Positions 1 through 9,841 of a stretch of 64,000 nt of DNA are shown piece after piece. Within the stretch, counting starts at the first letter, position 1, and each line of letters begins with the position of its first letter. The notes below the pieces were generated by a model, which was given only the letters and a program-made list of their open reading frames with translations, was not told where the DNA came from and did not search any database. Location of the stretch: positions 1 to 64,000 of the forward strand of contig NW_024068255.1 in the NCBI RefSeq assembly GCF_009389715.1, read 5' to 3'. The translations under genes and the position numbers were made by a program. This stretch comes from Phoenix dactylifera. Its lineage: Eukaryota; Streptophyta; Magnoliopsida; Arecales; Arecaceae.

Positions 1-63
1 AACAAGCTTCAACTATGCCTAGATCAGAATTTCTAACAACTGCTTCATGCATTCAAACTCTAC

Positions 64-3000
64 CTCAGGCTTCATGTCTCGATGTACCAAGCCATGCAAG
101 TGACACTCAGCTGCAACTTTAAGCATCTGCCGCACTACTATTGCAGCATCTTTCTCAGTGTAACGGTTATCCTTTCTGCAGAAAATTTGTTCAAGATCAG
201 CTCGGTTAAGCTAAAAAGTTATTAGATAGGTGCTCAAAGTATTAACAGGTAATGGAGTCTAAGCAACAAAAGTCATTCACATCTACACTTTGAAAGATAA
301 CTGTGATTGCATAAGAGGATATGTGATTTTTTTGTTTTAAATGAGTTCTTTTTTTAATTTAAAGAAAAGTAGGCAGTCTTACTTGGCCAATATTCGATCC
401 AGCAATTCACCACCCTCACATAATCTGATAAAAAGTGCACAAGGCAAAAGTCATCAGCACCATCCTTTTTTAAAGAAGGAAACCCTAGTTGCTATTTCAG
501 TAGAATAAGTGTATAACCTCAACAAAGCAGAATAGATAACAAAAATGTGAGAACATGGTTACCTCTGAAACAATGGAACTGCTCACATAAGGTTTGCTCT
601 GTAAAAGCTTTAAAATACTCTCAGCAGAGAAGTCAAAGAATAGTGTTGAGATCAAACCCAACACCAAGATACAGCTTGTTGAGTTTGCTCTAAAACATAC
701 CTGAACACTGACCATTTGGTGGCCAGGCCACAGGTCAACCGATGTAAACATGGATTGACCCAGACAACTCAAATAAAGAAATTAATATAAATAAACAAGC
801 CTGTGGACTGCAAAAGGTCCTCTAGCATCCAGGTTGAGCTACAATTAGTTGAAACTAGGTTGTCTTTTACAAAATAGCACCTTATCCTAACCTGGCCTGT
901 CCTACATTTTTTAACAAGTAACAGATCAAACAGATTGACCTTTTGAGGTAATCATAGATTTTAAAACAATTAAGAGGCTCATGGAGCACTACAAAATAGT
1001 ATTTTTTGCACATCCTACATTGATATATATGCTACATACCCCAATTCATGAAGTATTGTAATGTCTACCCAAGATAAACATCTTCAGCTGACAGATAGCA
1101 AATTACCAAATATACCTCTTTCTTCTTTTTTTTCATTTTTCCTTTTTTTTTTTCAAGAAATACAGCATGAGTGGCCACCTTCCAGGATCAACCTGGAATC
1201 TCTGCCCAGCGCATGCACTGGGGAGAGGGGCGCCAACTGGTGGTCCTGTTGGACCGATATACCAGTAAAGAAGAATTTACCTTGCATTATCTCTTCGTTA
1301 GAAAGATAAGATAACACTTCTTAGAAAATTTCATGTTAAGATTTTACCATATCAAAACAATAAAATGGCCCATATACACAACATCTGAATTCAGCAGCAA
1401 AAGTTTACTGGTTATAAACAAATAACAGAAACAGCAGGAATGAATGTGACAGTTCTAGAAAAGTTTTTACAAACAAGGAAGCAAGCAAATCATGGTTTGA
1501 TAGTGATCATAAAAGACAAGCAGAATGCAGTTTTCCTGTATAATCATGTTAATATTTTAGTTTCATTTACGCAGATAGACATAAAATCATGAACATCCCC
1601 ATAATGGGTCAATGAAAGATACTACCGTCCTAGGACAAATGAACTGTTGAAACATGACTGCACAAAGACAAGTAGTCTAATGATAAGAAAACTTACTCCA
1701 TAACTATATAAACATAAAATCATCTTCAAATGCATTATGGAAGTGGACTACATTCTCGTGTCCTTTAAGGGCTTGAGTAATCTTCACTTCACGCTTGACA
1801 TCCTCAACAGCAACAGGAAGGACCATCTTCCAAGAAACACATACACGTTATCCCGATCAATAAAATATTTACGAGCAGGTAATTCGATGCTCATGAATTC
1901 AAATATTCTCTACTGTAGTTAAAGTTGATAAACATGGTAAACAACTGTTCTGCCATTGTAAATACAAATCAGCTGAAAAGCATATATGTGAGCTGCTTGG
2001 CTTCATTTACTTTTCTTTCTTCAAAATGGGAGGCCCATTATCTATATAAATTCCAAATTTTGGGAATGTAACCTTATCAGCATGTTTCGGGGGCCAAAAC
2101 AATGGGGAGTGGATACTCTTCATCCAAAAGATAAACAATAGGGAAACAGTTTTTCTTGTAAACAAAATGCATGAAATATTTTCAATCTGGAGTTCTTGTT
2201 GTATCATTAGACAAAAGACAAATAAATAAACACATGAAACTATTGAAGCAGTATTTTTTTGAAAAGAAAATGAAACAATAGAAACAAATTTCATCAATCA
2301 ATAATAGAGAGATAAAATTTCATACACACAAAATTAATGATGGAAATCCTTAGGACATTCCAAGGCTTGATGAAGGTTGCATGTTACTTAACTTACTCAG
2401 GATTAAGCAATATGTGCAACAATAGCCTAAGATGCAGGTACTTTCTGATTAAACTTGTCCAATTGTGCATGCTTAGATTTAGATTAGGAGAAGATTTATA
2501 ACAGCTTTCTATTTTAAAAAATGCTTCTGATGACCTTTTTTTCTATTTAAAATAAAGGGAAACGAGAAATTTATTGCCACTTGTCATAATGGCATGTCTT
2601 GTCCGATATGCACACACTTCGGTAAGTTCGTACCAACAATAGTGCACTATTGGCACAGCAAGTATGAGGTTACACCAAACCATACAGCATTTGTGCATAA
2701 GCACCTTTGGATCAACTACCTACAGGAAGTGCTCTTGCTGCGCCCGACTATTTCCTTTTTTTTTTCATAGAATTGGTTGGGCGAAGTTGGGTGCTGTAGG
2801 GATGTTGGGAAGAACTGCTGCTTCTTTTTCTAGATTGGAACAACAGACATGCAATGGATGTTGCATAACATGGTAGTGGCTCGAGACGATCAGCGAAACC
2901 GTTGATTGCCTTTCCAGGATCATACATTGTTAAACCTTGAGGGTTCTACATAAACTATAACATAAATCTAGAACTGGTCCTACACAATAAAGTTAGGAGG

Positions 3001-4600
3001 ATTATAAAAAGGATAATAAGAAGTTTCCTCAGCACTGAAAGATCAAATGTTTGGTCTATAATTTTTTGTTTGATGTAGTGTACCTTTCTGGTATACTATC
3101 TTTTGATCCTTTTGTGGAGCAAGGTATAGGCTAAATTTCTGTAGCTAGTATTATTGCAACACATATTAATTTTGTTTAAAAGAACTTTAGATAGTAGTAG
3201 ACTCGCAGCAATTTCCATTGTCAGACTACAAATTCACAAGAATTGCTGCTAACAGTTCCTCCATCTGTCATAATCAACAGATGCACTATGCAGGGCATCC
3301 ACACTGATTTGAAGCTTGAATGGGGGTGAGTTCTTCGTTGGTGATTAAGTAGGGAATTCCAATGTACCAATATAGTGCAAATTGATGCAACTGTTGCGGG
3401 AGGGGGAGGGGCCTTGAATTTAGTCCCACATCGGCTAGTAGCGGGAAGGTTCTGTGCCTTAAATGGGGGTTGGAAAACCTTTCCTCTCGAGGCGCCTTTT
3501 GAAGGGCAAAACCGTGAGGGCAGTGGTCTCCCCCCGTCTGCGCTGGACGCGCGGGCCGGAGCGCCCAAAGCGGACAATACCTCGGGAGGAACGCAGTCCT
3601 CTTTCTGTGCTAGCTTAATGTGGGCTAGGCTGTTGTGTGAGGCTCCGGCAGAATGCCGTCCCCGCAACAGTTGGCGCGCCAGGTAGGGGCGCCTCCTCCG
3701 ACCGTTGACTACCCCTCAGGACTGTGGAGGCTCAATAACCTTCCCGCTGGGGGGGCTATGTTGCGGGAGGGGGAGGGGCCTTGAATTTAGTCCCACATCG
3801 GCTAGTAGCGGGAAGGTTTTGTGCCTTAAATGGGGGTTAGAAAACCTTTCCTCTCGAGGCGCCTTTTGAAGGGCAAAATCGTGAGGGCAGTGGTCTCCCC
3901 CCGTCTGCGCTGGACGCGCGGGCCGGAGCGCCTAAAGCGGATAATACCTCGGGAGGAACGCAGTCCTCTTTCTCTGCTAGCTTAATATGGGCTAGGCTAT
4001 TGTGTGAGGCTCCGGCAGAATACCGTCCCCGCAACAGCAACAAATAGTTAACTACTTGCATCAATGCATGCGGGAGTCAAGAAATCGAAGGAAAAACAAA
4101 AGGCATGACTTCAAAACTATATTATGCAGAATTAGTATCATGATCTTCCCACTTTTCTTAAGGATCAAGAAATATGTATTTCTCTCTGATACCAATGCAA
4201 ATCTCCAGTTTAAGTCACTCAATCAAATCTATGTAAAAAAATCCAGCAAGAAAGAAACTTTCTGCAAAAGAGGAAAAAATAAATACCCCAGGTTCTGGGG
4301 AATTACCTTGCTCTTGTCGATCCTTTTGACGGCCACCCGTTCCCCACCGGCCTTATCGGTGGCGACGAAGGTGTACCCGAACTGGCCGTGCCCCAGGAAC
4401 TTCCCGATCGCGTACCGGCTCTCGAAATCCTTGTCGTACCCAAAGTCGGTCCTTTTCCCATACGGCACCTTCCCTGCCGCGTCCTGCTGCTTACCCGGTC
4501 GATTCTGCGCCGCCGGATGGCCCTGTTGCACGCCGGCGGCGGAGGCGTTGCTGCTGTTGGAGCCGCTGACCTTGGCGGCACACGACAAGCACGAGCCCAT
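64..4600 (-). CDS. Calcium-dependent protein kinase (CDPK), 5' half, with frameshift
   Basis: Ser/Thr kinase of the plant CDPK family, which couples cytosolic calcium to phosphorylation; only the N-terminal variable region and half the kinase domain are in the window. Exons on the minus strand: 4307-4600 (98 codons, starts MGSCLSC, so Gly2 for myristoylation and Cys4 for palmitoylation), 1697-1826, 383-424, 64-175; all have GT donors and AG acceptors and compatible phases. Exon 1 has the glycine loop GHGQFGYTFVA and the ATP lysine in VAVKRIDK; exon 3 reads LCEGGELLDRILA; exon 4 ends in the catalytic loop HRDMKPE, exactly where this family has an intron. The segment GKRTDFGYDKDFE is typical of the CPK16/18/28 group (established knowledge). 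At the end of exon 2 the conserved YVYIVME is present only in the +1 frame after FEDD, so one T is missing from a T run near 1707-1710. Either this copy is a pseudogene or the assembly lost a base. The C-terminal kinase lobe and EF-hands lie beyond position 1. Confidence 0.9.
3392..3669 (+). repeat. Left LTR of the miniature element
   Basis: 278-bp LTR, much more GC-rich than the surrounding intron, ending in CCCGCAACA immediately before the putative primer-binding site. Confidence 0.92.
3759..4036 (+). repeat. Right LTR of the miniature element
   Basis: 278-bp LTR matching the left copy at about 97 percent, followed by the target-site duplication GCAAC. Confidence 0.92.
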
Positions 4601-5300
4601 CGCCTCCTCTTCCTCCGCCTCAAAGAGATTACCATCAACACATCCCAAAACGCTCAATACTTACCCCCTCAAAAAAGAAAAAAGCTCAATACTTCCAAGA
4701 AAGGAGAAGGCTAAAAGGGTGAGATATAGACGGATCGAAGGGGAAAGAGAGATTTGAGGAGGGAGAGGAAAGATGGGAGATGGTCGGAGAGGGGGAGGAG
4801 CCCTGATCCTCTTGTCGATCCTCTCAACCAGAAACGGACAAAGGAGGAGACTTTGTTTGAAGCTGGTTTCGAAGGCGAGACTTGCTTCCTCGTCCGCGTC
4901 CTCGTCCCCTGTGCGGGTGGATGGAATTAATTAATAAAGTAAAAATAATGGAGATGGAGGGGAGAGTGTGCGCGAGGAAATGGGGAAGAAAGGACAAGTA
5001 AAAATAAAAAAAATATTTTTTTCCTGTGTCGCGATTTCCGTTGTTTTGGTATTCAATCGTAAAAAAAAAAAAAAGAAAAAAAAGGAAAACTAAAACTTCT
5101 AAACTTTTCTCTTGGCGTCGGCTCTCTCGTCGCTGCCGGCTGCACTTTTTCTCTATCGCCCGTTTATTTTATTCTTTGAAGTCGGGTTTTTTTATTTTTC
5201 TCTTGTCTAAGGTTTTTTTTCCTGCAACGATAACTCATAATTATATTTTTTTTAAAAATAAAATATAATAAATTTTGAAGCACCCTAGAGGTCCTCTTTA
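4601..5300 (-). promoter_or_regulatory. 5' UTR and probable promoter of the CDPK gene
   Basis: Upstream of the kinase start the minus strand is pyrimidine-rich (the plus strand is GAGG/GGAGA-rich at 4740-4800), as in plant 5' UTRs, followed by long A and T tracts around 5040-5250. No clear TATA box could be fixed. Confidence 0.4.
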
Positions 5301-6431
5301 CTGATTTAGAAAACTTCTAATAATTTGCCATATTCGAAACCATTCATTCCACAGCTTTATTGTCCTATATATAAATATTCTGAGTCCGAAAAACAACACC
5401 TTCATTTACCATTGTCTAAATATTTCGAAGCAAAGGATAATAATTGATTATACCCCCCATGCACTTTTAGAACCAGTCCAATCTGCCATCACCTTCATAT
5501 GAGAAATAAAAATATCATGGCACCTACTGGCTACAGTCACTTTAGAGTTTGAATTTTTGATCACAAAGTTTTATTTTTTTTTCTAATATACATCCATCAA
5601 AGTTGTTGTTGGGAGAATTCAAAGTTGATGTTGAGAAAAATTGAAAATAGAAGCTCTCGGTGATAAATACCGTCAGTACTTATCGGTTTGCGTTGCCGTT
5701 GTTGAAAGGCATCGCGCACAGGATCCAACAAACTCATCCGTGAGCGCGCTTACCCTGCCGCTTGGTGAGAGTTTGGAGGCGAAAGTGGGGTCGGAGTCAC
5801 ACATGTGAACAAATGGGAACATACAGAAAAAAGAACCCTTGGCAGTTTGGATGTCAATCACGTGGCTCCACGTGTGCATTGGCCGACATGTCACTTTTCC
5901 TAAAAGTCAGTATTCTTTTAGGTATGCTGACTGCTGTCCAGTGGAAACAAAGACTTTTTCAGTAAGGCTGTGAGGTTAATAAACCCGTGCATAATAAAAG
6001 TGGCAATCAAGCCGGATCGGATAAGATACACAGATTTCGACCTATTTATTAAATCGATCAAAGATTACAATCTAAAATATGTTATATTTAATAAATAGAG
6101 AATCTGGCCTGTTAGGCCAGCTCAATCTGATATGTTTAACCTATTTAATAAATAGGTATGTAGTCTAACCCAGCTTATTTAATATGTGGCAATGAGGAAT
6201 TCTTGGCATGAACCCTACCAGACGAATTAATTACACATTGCCAAACTAAATCATAAGATTAACGACAACAAATCAAACTAATACTAAGCAAAATATGATC
6301 ACACATTTTATGCTACAACAGTTAGAAGGCACCATGCTCATCTTTTACAATGGTACTAAGAAAAAAATGAGAAGAATATACAATAGAAAGCCTTCAAATG
6401 AAATAAGAGTGACTCCTAGATGAACATCAAA
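5301..6431. other. Intergenic, AT-rich repeat remnant
   Basis: No gene recognised. Between about 5985 and 6200 several near-palindromes built on TATTTAATAAATA alternate with short GC patches, and GTGGCAAT occurs near both ends (about 5999 and 6185), suggesting an old transposable element remnant of unknown class. Confidence 0.35.
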
Positions 6432-6830
6432 CTACTCTTTATTGGAAACACTAGGGGTTTCATCCTCCAGCCAAGTTGCTTGCCACTACTTGTCATAGAA
6501 GGTTGTTTCCTCAAGAAGCTTCTTCAGAGTATCAATGTTTTCATTCTTTCTTATAAGCAGCACCCTAGCAACAGCTATAAGTAATAGAGTTTTGCAAAAG
6601 AAATTACCCATCTGATCAACAAGACCCATGCTTGTCAAGCTATCCACGAAGGAAGCCATAAAAAACCCAATCATCGCAGCACAACCTGCATAAACATAAA
6701 TGTTGAGATAAGTTAAAATGAATTGATAGAAATTAATGGGTCTAAAAATCTAGAAAGGATAGAAGCAAAACCAACCATTAAGCAGTTCAGCTTCAGGCAG
6801 GTGGAACCTTTTAACCCATAGACTAACATC
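6432..6830 (-). pseudogene. LIL3: LIL3-like gene fragment (light-harvesting-like 3), broken
   Basis: Two exons resembling the C-terminal half of LIL3, a thylakoid chlorophyll-a/b-binding-like protein that anchors geranylgeranyl reductase and protochlorophyllide oxidoreductase (family knowledge). The upstream exon, about 6776-6830, ends FHLPEAELLN; after a roughly 90-bp intron the last exon, 6432-6685, reads [15 protein letters not shown], then [29 protein letters not shown] and TFYDK. The family motif is NGRAAM; here the Arg is Cys, the change expected from CpG decay. After TFYDK a TAG at 6486-6488 replaces the expected Gln codon, with WQATWLEDE and further residues still readable to the old stop at 6432. 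No N-terminal or transit-peptide exons were found. The intron is retained, so this is not a processed copy. Confidence 0.8.
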
Positions 6831-7217
6831 TCATTCAGCTATATAATCATGTGACAAGACAAAAAAAAAGTAAGCAAATTGATAGCATCCCGCGCGAGGG
6901 TGTTAAGTGAGATAGATTTGATATTCATATGTATCCAAGACAGATAAAAGTAGAAAAAATCGCAAATGAACATATTAGAAGAAATTCAGGTTGCAGAAGT
7001 AAGAGTTTAGAACATATTGGCCAACAATATTCAGTATGTGGTAACCTGAAGAGTTCCATAAGATAAATAGTCACAAACTAAAATGCTCAAGTCAGAAAAG
7101 ATATGCACTTTACGAGCAAATCCAAAGCATGGTCTCTGACAAAATCGTTTTCAAGCATAAGCAACATTTAATAACAATAAGTTGTATGGTATAGATAGAA
7201 TTAAAAGGTAATCAGAC

Positions 7218-7481
7218 CTCAACATCAGAGTTGCCCTTATCAAGTTGGCGATACATGTAGAATTCCCAAGGAAATGCAGGCTTTTGAATATGCAAAAAAG
7301 GATAATCAGGTAAAATATAATTCTGAAAAATCATGACAACTCCAAGAAAAAATGCAGATGAGAGCAGGAATAACCTTTAGTGCAACCACATCATCAGGAT
7401 TGCTGTCAATGTAAGCTTTATATACTTGAGCAAATCCACCTAGCCTGAATAGCCTCCGATCTGTATTTACTGTTACCTTCA
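7218..7481 (-). pseudogene. BUB1: BUB1-like kinase fragment, two exons
   Basis: The exon at 7375 to about 7481 reads RLGGFAQVYKAYIDSNPDD then VVALK before a GT donor. The exon at 7218-7289 reads IQKPAFPWEFYMYRQLD then KGNSDVE before GT. Together these match the ATP-binding lobe of the spindle-checkpoint kinase BUB1 (GGFAQVYKA, with the catalytic Lys in VALK). The junction before IQKPAF has AT (7290-7291 on the minus strand) where the acceptor AG is expected, so normal splicing is lost. The catalytic loop and the rest of the kinase are absent; the next recognisable coding matter downstream on the same strand is LIL3-like. A captured or duplicated gene fragment, not a working gene. Confidence 0.78.
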
Positions 7482-8236
7482 AACATCACACAATGGGGAT
7501 AAATATTAGAAGGTTTCGGGACTCAATTTTTTGTAAATACATCTTTAAGAAGGATAGTGGTAAGTATTCTAGACTCAATTTTTTGTGAAATTTGTTCAGA
7601 GTTTTTATAGAAGAAGATCCCTGTCTAAAGAGTTGCTTATTTGAAAACAACAGTATATTGAATATGCATCGAGAAAACATCAAGGATTCTTTAATCAATT
7701 ATAAATTGTTCAATGACTTCAAGAACTAGTTGCATCAATTCATTTCTACATTAGATATTCATAAACATAAGTCTGACATCTACTTTCTCAAACAATGAAC
7801 TATCACCAATACCAGTAGAATTTGAAGATATTGCATGGTTGAAGATAGAATGGAATTATTAGCTGAAATAATAATGAGGACATACCTGAAAGGCTGAAAT
7901 TAAATCCCTCACCAATACCACTACTCTACAAGACTACTCAAGGCCCACATCATTTTTTGAGGAGGAAACAATTAAGCAACAGTTGAATTTTCATAGAGAT
8001 AAAAATAGAGATACACAGATCACGGATCTAAGTATCTAAGTATCTAACAAAAGGCCAAATGTATGAAATCAAATGCTAGAAATCAACACAGATCTAAGTA
8101 TCCAACAAAGACAACCTACTAAAATTATTCATCTACACAACCAAGTAACCAACAGTCCGACACAGATCTAACAAAAGAATATTTTAATAACAAAATTAAA
8201 ATAAAAAAAGAATGAAAATAAGAAAACAGACCTAGT

Positions 8237-8290
8237 CTTGTAGAATAGCTCCTCACGTTGAAGATTGAGGATACCTTCAACCTTGATCTC
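8237..8290 (-). other. Exon-like fragment of unknown origin
   Basis: Minus strand reads EIKVEGILNLQREELFYKT and ends at a GT donor; a plausible AG precedes it (TAG). The sequence looks coding but I do not recognise the family. It lies upstream of the BUB1-like pieces on the same strand and may belong to the same cluster of gene fragments. Confidence 0.3.
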
Positions 8291-9427
8291 CTATTTCACA
8301 AAGGGACAACACTGCAATATATTAAGCAAACTATAAATGACCAATAAAAGAGAAAAATAAGAAAGGGGTTGAGGTTTGAGGAAGATGATGAAGGTTTTGA
8401 GAGAGTTAGGATTTGAAATGAGAGATTAGATCTAAATTCTAGAAGAAGAAGAGATCTAATCCTCTAAAAAGCCACCTCCCCCCGCCCGACACAAAAGGAG
8501 CCATGCAACCGCCTCCAATATCCCAGTGAACACTTAAACTGCCACCACCACCTTTAGCACCACCACCAAGACCACATTTTTATTTTAAAAAGAGTAATAA
8601 CATCAAACATAGTTATATTTAAAATAAAAAAGGAAATATTTTTTTGAAATTTAAATTTTAAAATAAGAAATAATTTTTTTGTTTTTTTCTTTCAAAATTA
8701 AAAAGGTGCATCGACATTGTTTAATCAAATGATAATAATTAATGCTATCACTGCTTTCTCATTTCTTTTTTCAAGAATCCTACAACCCATTCAGCCGTTT
8801 ATGCCAGCCCATTAGAAACAGGTTCAATTGATCATCTACTTACTATTCGAGAAACACGCGAGAAGAGATCTAGTTGATGGCTACGAGTGGAAGCAATTCA
8901 CAAGTTCATTGCATCCACCTCATAGTCCCATCAAGGCCCATTTCATCAGTGTCTGTCCAGTCAACACATGAAGACGCACAGCCCACAGCCCATCTCAAAT
9001 ACCTCCGATACGTGCTTACGAAAAAAACACCACCTGGTGGGCCTCCCTCTCACCAGAAAATCGGTGAGTTGGTTGCTCGCCCGTCCTATCAGGCGCCGCG
9101 CACCGCAAGCCGAATCCAACTCTACCAGCCCACTGCAAATGTGGCGCCCGCCTGGGCCTGCCACAACTCCATTTTCCTCACTGCACCTTCATCACAATTC
9201 GCAACCATGACCTTAGAAAAAAAAAAGAGACAAATTCCTTCCTTTGCTTTCCACAAGCATCGACCCACTTCCAACGCCGAAGTATAGCATCAATTCCTCG
9301 CACGCGTTCGAGCGATGATCATCCCAAAAGAATCTCGCCAACTTTCTATATTCTCGTGCCCCAACCAAGGCATCCCCGAAGGCCATTTATAGGCTTGGCC
9401 GATACACTCTTGGGAGCCAAAGCAGAG
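8291..9427. other. Intergenic and upstream region
   Basis: No gene recognised at 8291-9380. Poly-purine and A/T runs at 8340-8700 are low-complexity. The GC-rich open frames at 8870-9290 have no family features. Near 9384-9391 TTTATAGG is a possible TATA box for the gene starting at 9428. Confidence 0.35.
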
Positions 9428-9841
9428 ATGGGGTGGTTCTTTCGTGAGAGGAGAGGACCCCCATGGAAGCAAGGGTGGATGGAGCAGGTCCTGTCCTCGA
9501 GCTCCCTCCCTCCTCCCTCTCTTGTCCTCATCTTCGCGATCGTGATGCTCTTCCTCTTTCTCTCATGGCACATAGACTACCGGACTCAGCTGCGCCGCAC
9601 CGAGGTCGGCTTTCGCCTCCTCCTCTTCCTCCTCCCCGTCGCGCTCATTGTCGTCGCCCGTTTCATGCTTTTGGATGGCAGGTTCTTGCTCCGGCTGCCG
9701 CGGCCTGAGCAGGAGTCGATCCACCGGGCCGGCAGCTCGCCATGGGGGGTGGCGCTGCTGCTGCTCGTGCTCTTGTTGATGATCTCCTATCAGTCTTCCT
9801 TCCACTCTCAGTGGTTCCGCCCGTTGTGGAGGGTGGATTAG
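9428..9841 (+). CDS. Small plant membrane protein, three predicted helices, function unknown
   Basis: Single-exon gene, 137 residues, starting MGWFFRERRGPPWKQGW and ending SSFHSQWFRPLWRVD. I chose this ATG because the GW.. RERRGPPWKQGW opening is conserved in a plant family of unnamed short membrane proteins (from memory, no search run); upstream codons in the same frame look non-conserved. Three hydrophobic stretches fit membrane helices: about residues 29-46, 62-80 and 108-122, with a basic loop (YRTQLRRTE) between the first two. SSPWGVALL before helix 3 and SYQSSFHS after it are the other likely signature parts. No catalytic motif. GC content is high, as in monocot single-exon genes. Location (ER, plastid envelope or other) cannot be told from the sequence. 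Confidence 0.72.
   Translation: MGWFFRERRGPPWKQGWMEQVLSSSSLPPPSLVLIFAIVMLFLFLSWHIDYRTQLRRTEVGFRLLLFLLPVALIVVARFMLLDGRFLLRLPRPEQESIHRAGSSPWGVALLLLVLLLMISYQSSFHSQWFRPLWRVD

Larger units (their letters stand above)
3392..4036 (+). mobile_element. Whole miniature LTR element (TRIM-like)
   Basis: Two direct repeats of 278 bp each (3392-3669 and 3759-4036) start TGTTGCGGG and end CCCGCAACA, a perfect inverted terminus of TG...CA type. They are separated by only 89 bp. Just inside the left repeat is TTGGCGCGCCAGGTAGGGGC, in the place of a primer-binding site, and a G-rich tract precedes the right repeat. The 5-bp direct duplication GCAAC flanks the element (3387-3391 and 4037-4041). There is no coding capacity, so it must have been moved by another element's proteins. 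The two LTRs differ at about 3 percent of sites, mostly transitions, which fits an age of one to several million years depending on the rate used. It sits in intron 1 of the CDPK gene and looks whole. Strand is arbitrary. Confidence 0.92.

Noticed and set aside
3221-4064. Open frames on both strands over the GC-rich repeats.
   Set aside because: They are by-products of the GC-rich LTRs; the same peptide appears twice because the LTR is duplicated.
5960-8590. Clear Helitron or MULE ends around the BUB1/LIL3 fragments.
   Set aside because: I found no convincing TC/CTRR pair with hairpin and no long inverted repeats with 9-bp duplications by eye; capture remains an inference.
8874-9287. 137-residue open frame upstream of the membrane protein gene.
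   Set aside because: No conserved wording, low-complexity Pro/Ser composition, overlapping frames of similar size on both strands.
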